The translations under genes were made by a program, and so were the position numbers. Source: Pycnococcus provasolii (taxonomy: Eukaryota; Chlorophyta; Pseudoscourfieldiophyceae; Pseudoscourfieldiales). Taken from it: a stretch of 64,000 nucleotides of DNA. Below, one piece after another: positions 32,041-42,600 of this stretch. The first letter of the stretch is position 1. Each line of letters opens with the position of its first letter. The notes beneath the pieces were generated by a model, which was given only the letters and a program-made list of their open reading frames with translations, was not told where the DNA came from and ran no database searches. The stretch covers positions 578,280 to 642,279 of the forward strand of contig CP150568.1 in NCBI GenBank assembly GCA_049487715.1. Direction: 5' to 3'.

Positions 32041-33051
32041 ATGAACTTCACAACAGCATTCCTGATCGTCGCGTGGTACGCAAGCAACATCGGCGTGCTC
32101 CTGCTCAACAAGTACCTGCTGAGCGTCTATGGGTTCAAGTATCCCGTCTTTCTCACGCTGTGTCACATGGTGGCCTGCACGTTGCTAGGCGTTGCGCTCA
32201 ACTACAGCAACATCGTGCCCTGCCAACGCGTCTCAACAGCCTCGCAGCTGCGAAAGATTGGGCTTCTTGCGTTCGTCTTCTGCTGCAGCATCGTCTGCGG
32301 CAATATCTCGCTGCGGTATCTTCCCGTGTCTTTCAACCAGGCGATCGGGTCGACGGGGCCCTTCTTCACCGCCGTTATGGCGTACATAATCTCCGCCAAG
32401 AGCGAGTCGCGCGAGACGTACCTGTCTCTCGTGCCGGTGGTGATTGGCATCGTCGTCGCGTCGGGCGCCGAGCCCCTGTTCGACTTGACAGGGTTTATCG
32501 CATGCGTCAGCGCAACCGCGGCGCGTGCGCTCAAGTCCGTGCTTCAGGATAAGCTGCTCAGCAGCGACACGGAAAAGCTAAACTCAGTCTCGCTTCTGCT
32601 GTACATGGCACCCATGGCATGCGTGCTACTCATCGTCGCGGCGCACTTTCTCGAGCCTGGCATTTACTCCATCGCGTACCATAAAATGTCCAAGTCGCCA
32701 GACTTTGTTCTATTCTTGGCCCTTAACTGCTTCACGGCGTACTTCGTCAACGTCACGAACTTCTTGGTTACAAAGCACACGTCAGCTCTGACGCTTCAGG
32801 TGCTGGGCAATGCCAAGGGCATCGTCGCGACGATCGTCAGTATCTTGGTGTTTCAAAATCCTGTCACGGCGACGGGCATGGCGGGATACAGCATCACAAT
32901 TTTTGGATGCATCTTGTACAACGAGGCGAGGAAACGCGAGAAAAACAAGGTGAGGCGGAGCGGCATGCAAACGACGTTAGGAGGGGGCGATGGAGGCGGC
33001 GGCGGCGACTTGGAACTTGGCACGAAGAGTGCTTCTCTTGGTAGTCGATAG
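32041..33051 (+). CDS. UUAT1-like nucleotide-sugar transporter (drug/metabolite transporter superfamily)
   Basis: 336 residues from the ATG at 32041. Very close to the plant UUAT1 (UDP-uronic acid transporter) clade: [62 protein letters not shown] and [21 protein letters not shown]. About ten membrane helices. In Arabidopsis this group moves UDP-glucuronic and UDP-galacturonic acid into the Golgi for wall polysaccharides. The frame is open upstream to 31804, adding a Ser/Ala/Arg-rich stretch, but with no ATG there; an upstream exon spliced near CCGCAG at 31831 may supply a longer N-terminus. TGTAA at 33085. Exact substrate unknown. Confidence 0.9.
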   Translation: MNFTTAFLIVAWYASNIGVLLLNKYLLSVYGFKYPVFLTLCHMVACTLLGVALNYSNIVPCQRVSTASQLRKIGLLAFVFCCSIVCGNISLRYLPVSFNQAIGSTGPFFTAVMAYIISAKSESRETYLSLVPVVIGIVVASGAEPLFDLTGFIACVSATAARALKSVLQDKLLSSDTEKLNSVSLLLYMAPMACVLLIVAAHFLEPGIYSIAYHKMSKSPDFVLFLALNCFTAYFVNVTNFLVTKHTSALTLQVLGNAKGIVATIVSILVFQNPVTATGMAGYSITIFGCILYNEARKREKNKVRRSGMQTTLGGGDGGGGGDLELGTKSASLGSR

Positions 33052-33319
33052 TTCCCCTCCTCGCTCCACATCTTTATGATTGACTGTAAAAAGCAAAACG
33101 CAAAGTTGAATTTAACACCGCAAATCGAAGAAACTGCATTGTTCTGCACAGCGTTTGACGCGTTCCCTTGTGCGCGCGTGACTGTTAGCTGATTGGTGAA
33201 TGTGAGTGGTGGTGTAAATGGACTACCGCTGGATGAAGTGACGACTCAAGTTCCAAGTTACTGAATGTGCAACCTTAACCTTAGGTTGACGAAATAGATA
33301 CTGTGGGCAGCCAGGGCAG

Positions 33320-33871
33320 TCATGGTCGGTCGTCGTCGTCGCCGTCGTCGTCGTTGCTGTTGCCGAACACTCTGCGGCGACTTCGTTGACGTCTTCGCCT
33401 TGCAGCCGTCGCGCTGTCACTGTCACGGTCGTCGTTGTCTTCTGCAAGCACATCCATCGTGCGCATCCACGGGTTCAATGCCGTCAGCGACGCGAATAAG
33501 TTGGTTCGGCCTGGTTTACGCTTCAGCTGCGAGCTCTTTCCGTCAAACTCGTAGGCTCGTCCCGTGCCATATCCATACCCGTAGCCGATGCCAACACCGC
33601 ACCCCGCGCCGACTCCAAATCCGAGGTGAAGTCCGACGGGTATGCCAACTCCCATGGCGCCCGTGACGCCAAGTCCAATCCCGGCACCACATCCGATACC
33701 CATAGCTAGTGCCGGCCCCATGGGTCCGAACCGCTTCGACTTGACGGTAGGCAGCTCAACGGTAGGCATCTTAGGCTTGAGGCTGTCCGCGTTCCACGAA
33801 CCGTACGCGGAAGTGTTTTTCGCTTTGGCAGAGTCCGCGCTCTTCGGACCTGGGATAGATATACTGCTCAT
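33320..33871 (-). CDS. Glycine-rich protein resembling plant cadmium-induced AS8
   Basis: 183 residues. After a hydrophilic ~50-residue N-terminus (YGSWNADSLKPKMPTVELP) comes a long Gly-rich block at ~55-110 with hydrophobic pairs in a regular pattern (GCGAGIGLGVTGAMGVGIP, GVGAGCGVGIGYGYGYGTGRAY). This resembles the plant cadmium-induced AS8-type protein, a small organellar glycine-rich protein of unknown role; the assignment is from memory of the pattern. The C-terminus is Arg-rich then ends in an Asp run. The divergent neighbour starts at 34311. Function unknown. Confidence 0.55.
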   Translation of the reverse strand: MSSISIPGPKSADSAKAKNTSAYGSWNADSLKPKMPTVELPTVKSKRFGPMGPALAMGIGCGAGIGLGVTGAMGVGIPVGLHLGFGVGAGCGVGIGYGYGYGTGRAYEFDGKSSQLKRKPGRTNLFASLTALNPWMRTMDVLAEDNDDRDSDSATAARRRRQRSRRRVFGNSNDDDGDDDDRP

Positions 33872-34310
33872 GCGCCGGTGTTGGAACGAAAGCAGAACGG
33901 GAGCGTGCGTGCCAAGGTTCGTGCGTTAGCGTTCGGCGAGTGCACGCCCGACAACAAGGCAGCAGTGCGCGCCTTTTTGGAGGTCCAAAAAAAGGGCGTT
34001 GGTGGTGGTGGTGGTGGTGGTGGTCGTCGTCGGCGGGAGAGGATAAAGGGAAAAAGGGAAGGCTGCCAGCTCACCAGCATTTGGCGCTGAGAAAGAATAT
34101 TCGGGGTTCCGTGTTTCGTATTCCGCGCTCGCCGATGATGATTCGGGGTTCGGAACCGGTATCCCAAGCCATCGGGGCTCCTTCCAGCCTTCCTCTCCCT
34201 CGTCTCGCCAACCGTGTAACGCCAACCTAACGCCAACCCATCTCTCCATTTCCAGTGGCGTTTGTCGTGCTCCTACGCGCTACGCACACACACACTCACC
34301 CAACACAGCC
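33872..34310. other. Divergent spacer with a GGT microsatellite
   Basis: 439 bp between the AS8-like gene and the 80-residue gene. It has a GGT repeat at ~34000-34022. Nothing else is recognised. Confidence 0.45.
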
Positions 34311-34648
34311 ATGTCGCACAACAACGTAAGCCAGCCTCCTCTTCTTCTTTCGGCACATTGACGCGTGAAGAAACAATGCAACTAACAAGAAAATCAATAC
34401 ACCACAACACAACAACACAGAGCCGGTGGGGACCGCCGAACGAGAAGAACCCGCTCGGGTGCGGATGGGGCGACTACGTGCCCTGCAACACCACGCACGA
34501 GGGACACGTCGACCTGTCAAAAACGTGGGAGGCGCGCGGGGAGGAGAAGGACAGCAAGTACCGACCCAGGGTGGCGGATTTGGCGCCGCGTCCTGCAGGA
34601 TGGAAGTCATCGGCGACGAACACGCAGATGCCTCCCATTAATAAATAA
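34311..34648 (+). CDS. Small two-exon protein of 80 residues, unknown function
   Basis: Exon 1 is only five codons (34311-34325, MSHNN); the 95-bp intron has a GTAAGC donor and ACAG acceptor; exon 2 is 34421-34648. The product begins MSHNNSRWGPPNEKNP and continues with a Trp/Gly/Pro-rich body (GCGWGDYVPCNTTHEGH, SKTWEARGEEKDSKYRPRV), ending PPINK. The exon-2 sequence is tightly coding-like and has no low complexity. No family recognised; the short, Trp- and Pro-rich style is seen in small axonemal proteins, but that is only a hint. Missed by ATG-only ORF scans because of the tiny first exon. Confidence 0.65.
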
Positions 34649-34728
34649 GAAAAGTCCGAGACAACAAAAACCAACGAGCAAGGAAAAACAAAAACAATGT
34701 ATTCGTGTTGTTACATCACATAAAATGT

Positions 34729-35916
34729 TCACATAAACTCGCTGAGGCCTTTCTCCCTCTCCATCTCCTCCAACAAAGCCTCACCCTCCGCCTCTTCCTT
34801 GGAGAGCAACGGCAGACCCGCGCTCTTGCGCTTCAAGTTGACGCGGTGCCAGTCGGACTTCAAGTGAGCCTTCAGCTCGTCGCGGCTCTGAAAGGTCACC
34901 CCGGGCGCGGTGGCTGACGTCAGACCACCACCACCACCACCTGCAGGCTTGGGAGGTGCAGCCACGGACGGCGGTGGTGCCGGCGCCGAAACAATCTGTA
35001 CCGGCGCATCCAGTGCAGCCACCGTCGAAGGCGGAGGTGGCACAGGCAAATGCGCCCTCTCCATCATGCGTGCCAAGCCCGACCTCTGCGCAGGTGGTGG
35101 TCCACCGCCACCAATCTCGTCGCCCTGCTCGTGCACGCTCAGCTCGAGCACCTCGATCGTCCACCCGTTTTCTCGACACGTGGCGTCAATGCGTCGAAAC
35201 TCGCTCGGGTCAATTTCCCAAATAACCGCACCCCCGGCGGCTGGCACGGGCGAAGTCGCCGTGCTTGCTGGCTTTGCGGACGCTCCGTCACTCGCATTGT
35301 CGCCGAGCGTGAGCGCGGATAAACTAGCGACAAGCTCCGCAGACTGACTCCGTTCTGAGCTCTTCGTCGATCCTTTGATTTTCACGCGCATTTTCGCACG
35401 CTCGATGCGCACTCCTTTGTTCTGCAGCAGCGGCAAAGCCACCTGCAGAGCCTGCAGCTTTGCCGCCTTCGTGACGTCCACGTTGAAGTGCGCGTCTCTC
35501 AGGCTCTGCTCGACGACGGCAAACGGGTACGGCCTGTTGGTGTCCGGGTTGACTGTTTTCGAGCATAGGACGGTGCAGATGTCTCTGAACAGAGACGTCT
35601 GCTTCGAAGCGCGTTCCTTGTCAGAAACTTGGTACTCTCCACTTTTCAAAATCATCAGGCAGACCGCCTCCTGGTCGTCCGTTCCAAACGCCGCCTTGAT
35701 ATCGTCGAGCGGTGCGAAGATGCCCTTGGATATGTTGGTGTACACGTACTTGGACTGCAGCACCTCGTCGACGTCCGTCTCAGCACCCGAGCGGTACGCC
35801 ATGACTGTGTTTTTGTAGCACGCGACTTCGAACCTGAAGCCCGCCTTCTTCATGCGCACGACGGCGATGTTCGTGTGACGTTTCTGGCCCACCGGCTCGC
35901 CGCGACCCGTCGGCAT
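34729..35916 (-). CDS. SBDS: SBDS ribosome maturation protein with degenerate C-terminal zinc-finger-like extension
   Basis: 395 residues. Residues 1-~180 match SBDS domains I and II: HTNIAVVRMKKAGFRFEVACY, shortened here as NIAVVRMKKAGFRFEVAC, then EVLQSKYVYTNISKG, IKAAFGTDDQEAVC, VSDKERASKQTSLFRDI, NPDTNRPYPFAVVEQSL and GVRIERAKMRVKI. SBDS with EFL1 releases eIF6 from 60S subunits. Domain III is recognisable (VIWEIDPSEFRRIDATCRENG). A Pro/Ala/Gly linker leads to FQSRDELKAHLKSDWHRVNLK, the second half of the U1-type zinc finger found in plant and protist SBDS proteins. The expected Cys-x-x-Cys half is missing: no Cys occurs there. Confidence 0.93.
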   Translation of the reverse strand: MPTGRGEPVGQKRHTNIAVVRMKKAGFRFEVACYKNTVMAYRSGAETDVDEVLQSKYVYTNISKGIFAPLDDIKAAFGTDDQEAVCLMILKSGEYQVSDKERASKQTSLFRDICTVLCSKTVNPDTNRPYPFAVVEQSLRDAHFNVDVTKAAKLQALQVALPLLQNKGVRIERAKMRVKIKGSTKSSERSQSAELVASLSALTLGDNASDGASAKPASTATSPVPAAGGAVIWEIDPSEFRRIDATCRENGWTIEVLELSVHEQGDEIGGGGPPPAQRSGLARMMERAHLPVPPPPSTVAALDAPVQIVSAPAPPPSVAAPPKPAGGGGGGLTSATAPGVTFQSRDELKAHLKSDWHRVNLKRKSAGLPLLSKEEAEGEALLEEMEREKGLSEFM

Positions 35917-36024
35917 CGGGCGTGGGTGGCGGAGTGGGGATGGCGGCGGCGGCGACAGACAAAGAAGAGGGGTTAGAAGAATTGGGGTTTTGTTTCGGAA
36001 TCAGTAAGGCGGAAAGGTGGTTTA

Positions 36025-36044
36025 GGGGGGGGGGGGGGGGGGGG
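36025..36044 (+). repeat. Poly-G tract of 20
   Basis: Uninterrupted run of 20 G in the 256-bp divergent spacer between SBDS and the SMCHD1-like gene. Length may be uncertain because homopolymers are error-prone. Confidence 0.8.
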
Positions 36045-36172
36045 CCTGCTTCGCCCCCCCAAGCCAAGCAGGCTTGTTCCCTCCCCTCACCTCCCTCCCC
36101 TCTGCTTTTTCCCGAAAGTTAAACCAGAGGATTGGCCCACACAACATTTATTCCCTCCTTTTCCGTTGGCGC

Positions 36173-36570
36173 ATGCCACGCACCGTGCAGACGGCGCGCA
36201 AGTCTACAGGGGGAAAGGCGCCATCCAAGCTTGCACTCAACGCCGCGAAGAACAACAGCAAAGTGCCCAAGAAAACTACGAGGCAGTCTGGCGGGAGACA
36301 GCAAAAACTTAGGCTGAAGCGCGTGAACGCGGACGCGCTGCTCTCATCCTCGGAAGACGAAGGAGACGACGACGCAGAAGACAACCTGCAGCAGCAGGAA
36401 GAAGAAGAAGAAGAAGAAGGACAAGAACAAGAGGAGGGAGCAAGACAGCCAAGTCCTCTTCTCAGCAGCATGGATGACCTTTCGGCGGAGGCTGCGGCTG
36501 CTGCAGCAGCCGCTGCAGTCGCTGCAGACTCAAACCTCCGCACTCCTGCTGCGACGACGAAACAACCAAC

Positions 36571-36610
<40 letters not shown>

Positions 36611-39600
36611 ACGGATGGTGGTCAATCGAAGAGAACTGCTTCTGTGATTGACCGGACACCGCTCACCGAAGCGCAGCCCAACGCCCTCAAGACACCTGCG
36701 ACAATCTTCGCTAAGCCGGGCACGACCGCGTTCGATACATCGGCACGCAAGCGAACGTCATTCGCGACTCCTGCCGCTGCACCTGTTCCACAACAAACCT
36801 CTGTGAGATGCATTCTCATCCCGGAACAGAACAACAGGACGTCTCAGCAACAAACGACGACTCAGCAGAGGTCAATAATAAGAGAACCTCAGATGTCTCT
36901 GAAAGAGTTTCGAAATGCCGTGCGCCAAGCTTTTGGGGCTGACCTTCTTCCACAGGCAACCGCGTTCACGCTCGTGGCGGCTGAGGAAGAAAGCCGCAAA
37001 ATCATGGACGACGACGCGCTCGGCGACCTGCGAGCCAACGCCCGCCTCTTCGTTCTCGTCGGTCGTGCAGGCACGTCCACAGACAACAACAGCGTCGCGC
37101 TCGGCGCGCCAGTCAGCGAGCCCGTTTCATTCGAACCGCACCCGAAAACCATGACGATGGCTGGCGACTACGAGTACTTCTCCTCTGGAGGCACGGATCC
37201 ATATCCATTCGCCGTCGCTGAACTCGTCGACAATGCGCTGCGTGCCGTGCGTATCCGTGAGGAGGCGGATGGGCCAGGTGCGTGCGACGGCCTCATCGAC
37301 GTATCCTTCGTGCAGACGGGAGCCGACACGGCGCTCATCTGCGTGCAGGACAACGGCTGCGGTATGGGACCATACGAACTACGTGACTGGGCAGTGATGA
37401 ACTTATCCATGGAAGACCGAGGATCGTGTCCGCAGGAACCTCCAAGTCCACCGAGGCTGCTGGGAACGCAAATTCGCGGATGTGGGCCGAGTGAAAAGTC
37501 TGCCACGCAGGGTGGCGCCGCAAGCAACTCTTCTGGCCCAGAGGCTGTTGTTGAGCAGGGCATCGCGCGCCGTCGTCGATTTCTCACGTGCAATCTCAGC
37601 TACTTTGGCGTGGGATCGAAAAATTCAGTCTTCTACCTGGGTGGCGCTGTGAAGGTTGTGACCAAGCCTCGCGGATCCGCGTACGTGCACGAGCTGTGCC
37701 TGAGCGCATCCGAGCTCGAACGCAACTACCTCGAACGGCGCAACGGCGGCGGCGGTGCGACGACAGGATTGGCGACACTTGACGGCGTGGAGACGGCGTA
37801 CCGCACAGAACTCGTGCACCGTGATGTGGGTGATGCATCCACGCTCTCGGAGTTTGAGCGACGGTGCGGAGTCGCCGAACGGTGGGTGGCCAACGAGTCG
37901 ACGATGCCGTGCTTCACGCGCGTCGTCATAGAGGTGTCTGGCACGAACAAGCATGCTCGATTCGCCACGGCGGTGGGACGCGACGAAGGCGCGTCGCTGT
38001 GCCGCACGCTCGCTCATACGTACCACTACTACCTCCATGGCGCTCGGGGCAATCGGCCACAGGCCTCCTCTTCGTCCGCCGCAGCACTGCTAGATAATGC
38101 TCCAGGCGCGGAGCACCATCAGCAAACGGAGCAACCGGACCACCACGCTGGACCGGGAGCGACACTGCGCATCTCGTATGCCGAAGAGGTTTCTGGAGGT
38201 CAGCAGAAGCAGATCTGGGCTCACAATCTCAGCGAGATTGGCGACGACCTCGAGTCGACGTTCTACCGCCGTGCAGCGAGCGAATTCCCATTTGCGTTCG
38301 TTGGAGTGGAGGGTGCTCGAGAGTCGCACGCGACTGTCGAGGGCGTGCTCTGGTACTTTCCGTGTGACGGCGACGAGGAGACGGTGCCATCCACAAATGG
38401 AGGTGAAGATGATGCACTTGGACCGAGCCAAGGAAGTCGCGGCTCTGGCGGAAGTGGTGGCGGCACGCAACCACCGCCCGTCGCACCATCGCAGCGCGGC
38501 AACGCGGCATCAGCGACCACGACAGCAGCACCGTCATTCAACATGTTTGAGGTGTTCTGGGAAGGACGGCTCATCCCTCACACGCGTGTGGCAACGCTGC
38601 CATTCGTGGAAACGGTGCGACGTCGCCGTACCAAGAAGGAAGACTTTGAGTCGCTGCCTGACGAGGCATTTGGTCGCCTTCGCGGCGCAATCTTCTGCGG
38701 TGCAGGATTCCGCCCCACGCGAAACAAGCTCACCATGTCCGACGACCTTGCCGAGGCGCTAACACGTGCCACAGCACACGATCGCCATCTGGAGAGAAGC
38801 TTTCGAGACTGGATTTCGCGCTGTCATCGGGAGTACGATAAGGGCGTCGCATTTAAGCGCGTACTGCCGAACAGCATGCAGGCTCAGATTCGCACAGAGC
38901 GTGGCGAAGAGGATATCACGGCTTTCAACGCCGCGAATATTCGAGGTACGGAGGTGGCAGCTGGCGACGTTGTGGCCCTGCGCCCGTCTGCGCGCATGGG
39001 AAGTCGCGGTGTTGGCTCAAACCTACGCGACGATGCCTCGCTCACGCTTGGTGTTGTGATTTACTTCCTTGCACCGGCAGCCGTGAAGGCGGGAGGAAGC
39101 TTTGCAGGCGGTAAGGTTGTGGTGCGGCCGCTGCCGGAGGAGGCATACGGCGTTGACGCGCAGATGGACACGTCAATCAAGTGTCTGCAGGTACTTGCAC
39201 CTGGTCAGGCGGAGCCTCTGATTACGCGCGCGCGCAACGCGCTGCCCTCCGCGGTACGTGTCATCTCGCCGCGATTTCTTGCCGCCGCGCAGTGCTCCGC
39301 TTCCCAAGAGGCTGCTTATCCGCCCTCGCTCGCGTGCACGCTTGCGGCAGGAACAACCTTCCCAGATGCCATTCGGCTCGCGATACACAATGGCGAGGGT
39401 GCTCGAACGACGCGCGCAACCTTACCCACGGCAGGTGGCGGTGCCGCCTCACGTCATCTCACGGTGCACTTCGAAATTCGGAAGTTTGCCGAGCTTCCCA
39501 TCTCCGCGGAGGCTGACGCGGAAGCACGTGGACGATGTTTCTACTCCACAGACCTCAGCACGAAAAAGGCGGTGGACGGAGTGCTCGAGATCGCTTCTCC

Positions 39601-42600
39601 CGACGATGCATCGGATAGCAAGGTGAGCAAACTGCAGCCATTCACGCAATCTGGATTCTATCGCATCGCGTATCATATCAAGGAACGTCCGACTGTATCA
39701 AGTTGTGCGTGGATCGCAGTGTCTGCCGGCCCTCCCGCTACGGCGAAGCTGCGCCCTCCAGCTGATGGATCAACGGCGTGGAAGCTTCCGCTTGGCGTAC
39801 CTTCCGCGGAGCCTCTCTCCATCTTCTTCAAGGATGCAAGCGGCAACGAATGCACGGAAGCTCCCGATGCACCATCGCGGGATGACTTGAGAATATCTGT
39901 TCGCGGTGCAGAAGAGTCGCTTGCGGTGTCCTTTGAGTCAATCTCTCATGAAGGATCGCACTGGAATCTTCAAGGCGTCGTCGTGGCGGCAACGTCGACA
40001 CAGCCCACGGCGGCTCCTGATGACGGAAATGCGAGAACGCTATTTCTAGATGCTCTCGCTTCTGATCCTGCATGTGCCACCGCCCCCCTCGCAACGGCAA
40101 CGCGAACGCAAACGCGCTCATCTCGGCGAAGACCTGGCGCTGATGAAGCTGACGCTGACGCCGACGCGGATGCCGGAGGGAAGGCAGCCTTGCCGACAGC
40201 GAACGTGATTTTGGTATTTGCGTGGGACAAGGGCACCGCCGCGGAAGTCCCTAGCGTTGCCGACGAATTGGCCATCGAACTAGTACCAGGTGCACCCTGC
40301 ACGATGCAGCTGCAGGACGACAAGGAGCCATTATCGTTGCGCGTCTGCATTGGCGCTGAATTGGCGCATTCCTTTGCTTTTGTGATGCATGACAAGCTTG
40401 GGCACCGTACGGCGCCACTCCCTGGCATGCGCCTCGAGTGGTCCAGCGACATCGTTGAAGCGCGATCGGGGCTGCTCAGTTCCGATATTGGCAACTGCCA
40501 CGGAGACGTCACGCGCGCGTCTACCGAGGGCATTGTCGTGCGTCCCGATGTGGAAGAGGGAACGTACGCGATGGCGATTTCTCTGATGCAGGATGATGCC
40601 GTCCTCTGCAAGCTGGATGTATCTCTCGACGCCGTGTCCAGCCGCGAGCCGCACAAGCTACTTTTGCGCTTGGACGGATCCGACTTGCCGTGCATTGGGA
40701 CAGCCGCGGCAACGCCGGAATTTCCCGCCGTCTACATGGGCCAAACTCAGGCGCTGGTGCCTTCGAAGGAAATTCCCCTCTATCGATTCGAGTCGCCGGT
40801 GCAAGTTGGAACTATGCTAAACAACCTGACCTGCGTTATGGTGGACAACGCGGGTCGGCCGGTGTGGCCTCGTGCTGAGGAAGATCCGGCTCTCCTAGCG
40901 CATCTGCGCATTTCCTGGATGGGTGCCAACAAGCGCAAGGCGTACGATGGCAAAAAGTTTGCCGATGTGTCGACGGAGCACAGCTTCAGCTTGCCAAAGC
41001 TCAAGGCTCCCACGCAGGCTGGCCTGACGAGCCATTACTGGATTGTGCTTGAGATCAAAGATTGGGCTGATCCAGATGGCTTGCCTGTCGCTGTGTATGA
41101 AGCGCATTTCGAGCTAGCCGTATCCGCAGGACCACCTGCATTATGGCGTGGGATTGTGCTTCCCCACAATGCCGAGGTTGACGCCGAGGCGCCTTATATG
41201 GGCGCTTCCTCCTCGGCAAGTTCGTCGCCTGTTTACCACGTGCGCAACGGCGAGCCGTTTCGGGTGCGCGTTGCAGCTGTTGATGCGATGGGCAACGAAT
41301 GCGAGCTTCCTGAGGGATGTCCCACACCTCAACTCGTCTCCGCGGGTGCGCCACAGCCCAGACGAGCGAGCATGGAAGGTAACGACGATGATAGTGTTGC
41401 GGTTGCTCCCGATGCGAAGATAAAACTTGCTGACGTTGGGGAGCTCACGCAGCACGAAGCGAGCGGCATTTTTACCGCAACCGTCACGCTTGGACATGCA
41501 TTGGCACCGGCTACACACTACTTCACGGTATCTGATGCAGAGGAATGTCTCAAGTCTGGCCTCTTTCCTGTTTACATATCTGCAGGTGCGCCATCGAAGC
41601 TCGTCGTGGATGTGGCTGCTGCTCCTCACGTCGGTTCAAAGCGCCCACTCAGCACCACGATGTCGCAGGAGGATCCCTCCGCATCGGCTTCGTCTTCATC
41701 GGGGCACGGTGCAGCGGTGTACACGTGCCACTTCAACGCGCCTTTGCCGGAGATCCGCGTATCGCTGTGCGACGCATTTGGCAACGTTCTGTCTGATTTC
41801 GGTGATGCGATCGACGTGGTTCTGCAGCCGTCCGCGCTTCCAAGCGGGCACGTGCAGGACGGCGATGCTGCGGAAGTTGACGAATCTGGTGCACGTGGCC
41901 GCGGCCGCGCCGTTCGCCTCATCTGCCCTCACAACAACCGGCAGCGTATCGAGGCGGGTGTATGCGTTTTCCGTGACGTTTCACTCGCAGCACCTTCCGT
42001 GACAGCTGACGACAGCGGCCTCGTCACGACAGGTGGTGCACTTCACTTCGATGTGCATTTTAAGCTCGCCGCACGCAAGCTGAGCGTAGAGATGGGCTGC
42101 TTCGTCGCACGCGTCGTTGCGCGTAATGTCATGACGCATCTTCGTGCGCAGCCGCTAGGCATTCTGCGCACGTCGACGTCATCAGAGACACCATTTCGTA
42201 TCGAGGCGTTGGACGAATCGCCATCAAGCGCAGATGCGGCGTGCACCGCGTCAGCAGACGATGCTCTAGCCGTACGTCTGCACTACACCACGGAGGATGG
42301 CACGCCTCTGAGTAACGCCGCGGTGCTCGAGCAAATGTGCGTTCGCATGGAGCGTGAAGCCGACTATCCGGCGCAAATTCCACTTGATGACGAGGATCGT
42401 GACGACGAGGACACCTGGGAGGCGACTTTACGCGAACTGCTCACGGGAGGGAGCATCGTTCTTCCGTCGCGCACAGCATGTGCTCCCGCGGATGCGACCA
42501 TCGGCGACGTCTGGCACTCATCCGAAGGAGACGACGGAGGACCTCGGCGTGATCTTCATTGCACCGTGCTGCTCCCCACATTCGCACGCAGCGGCACTTG

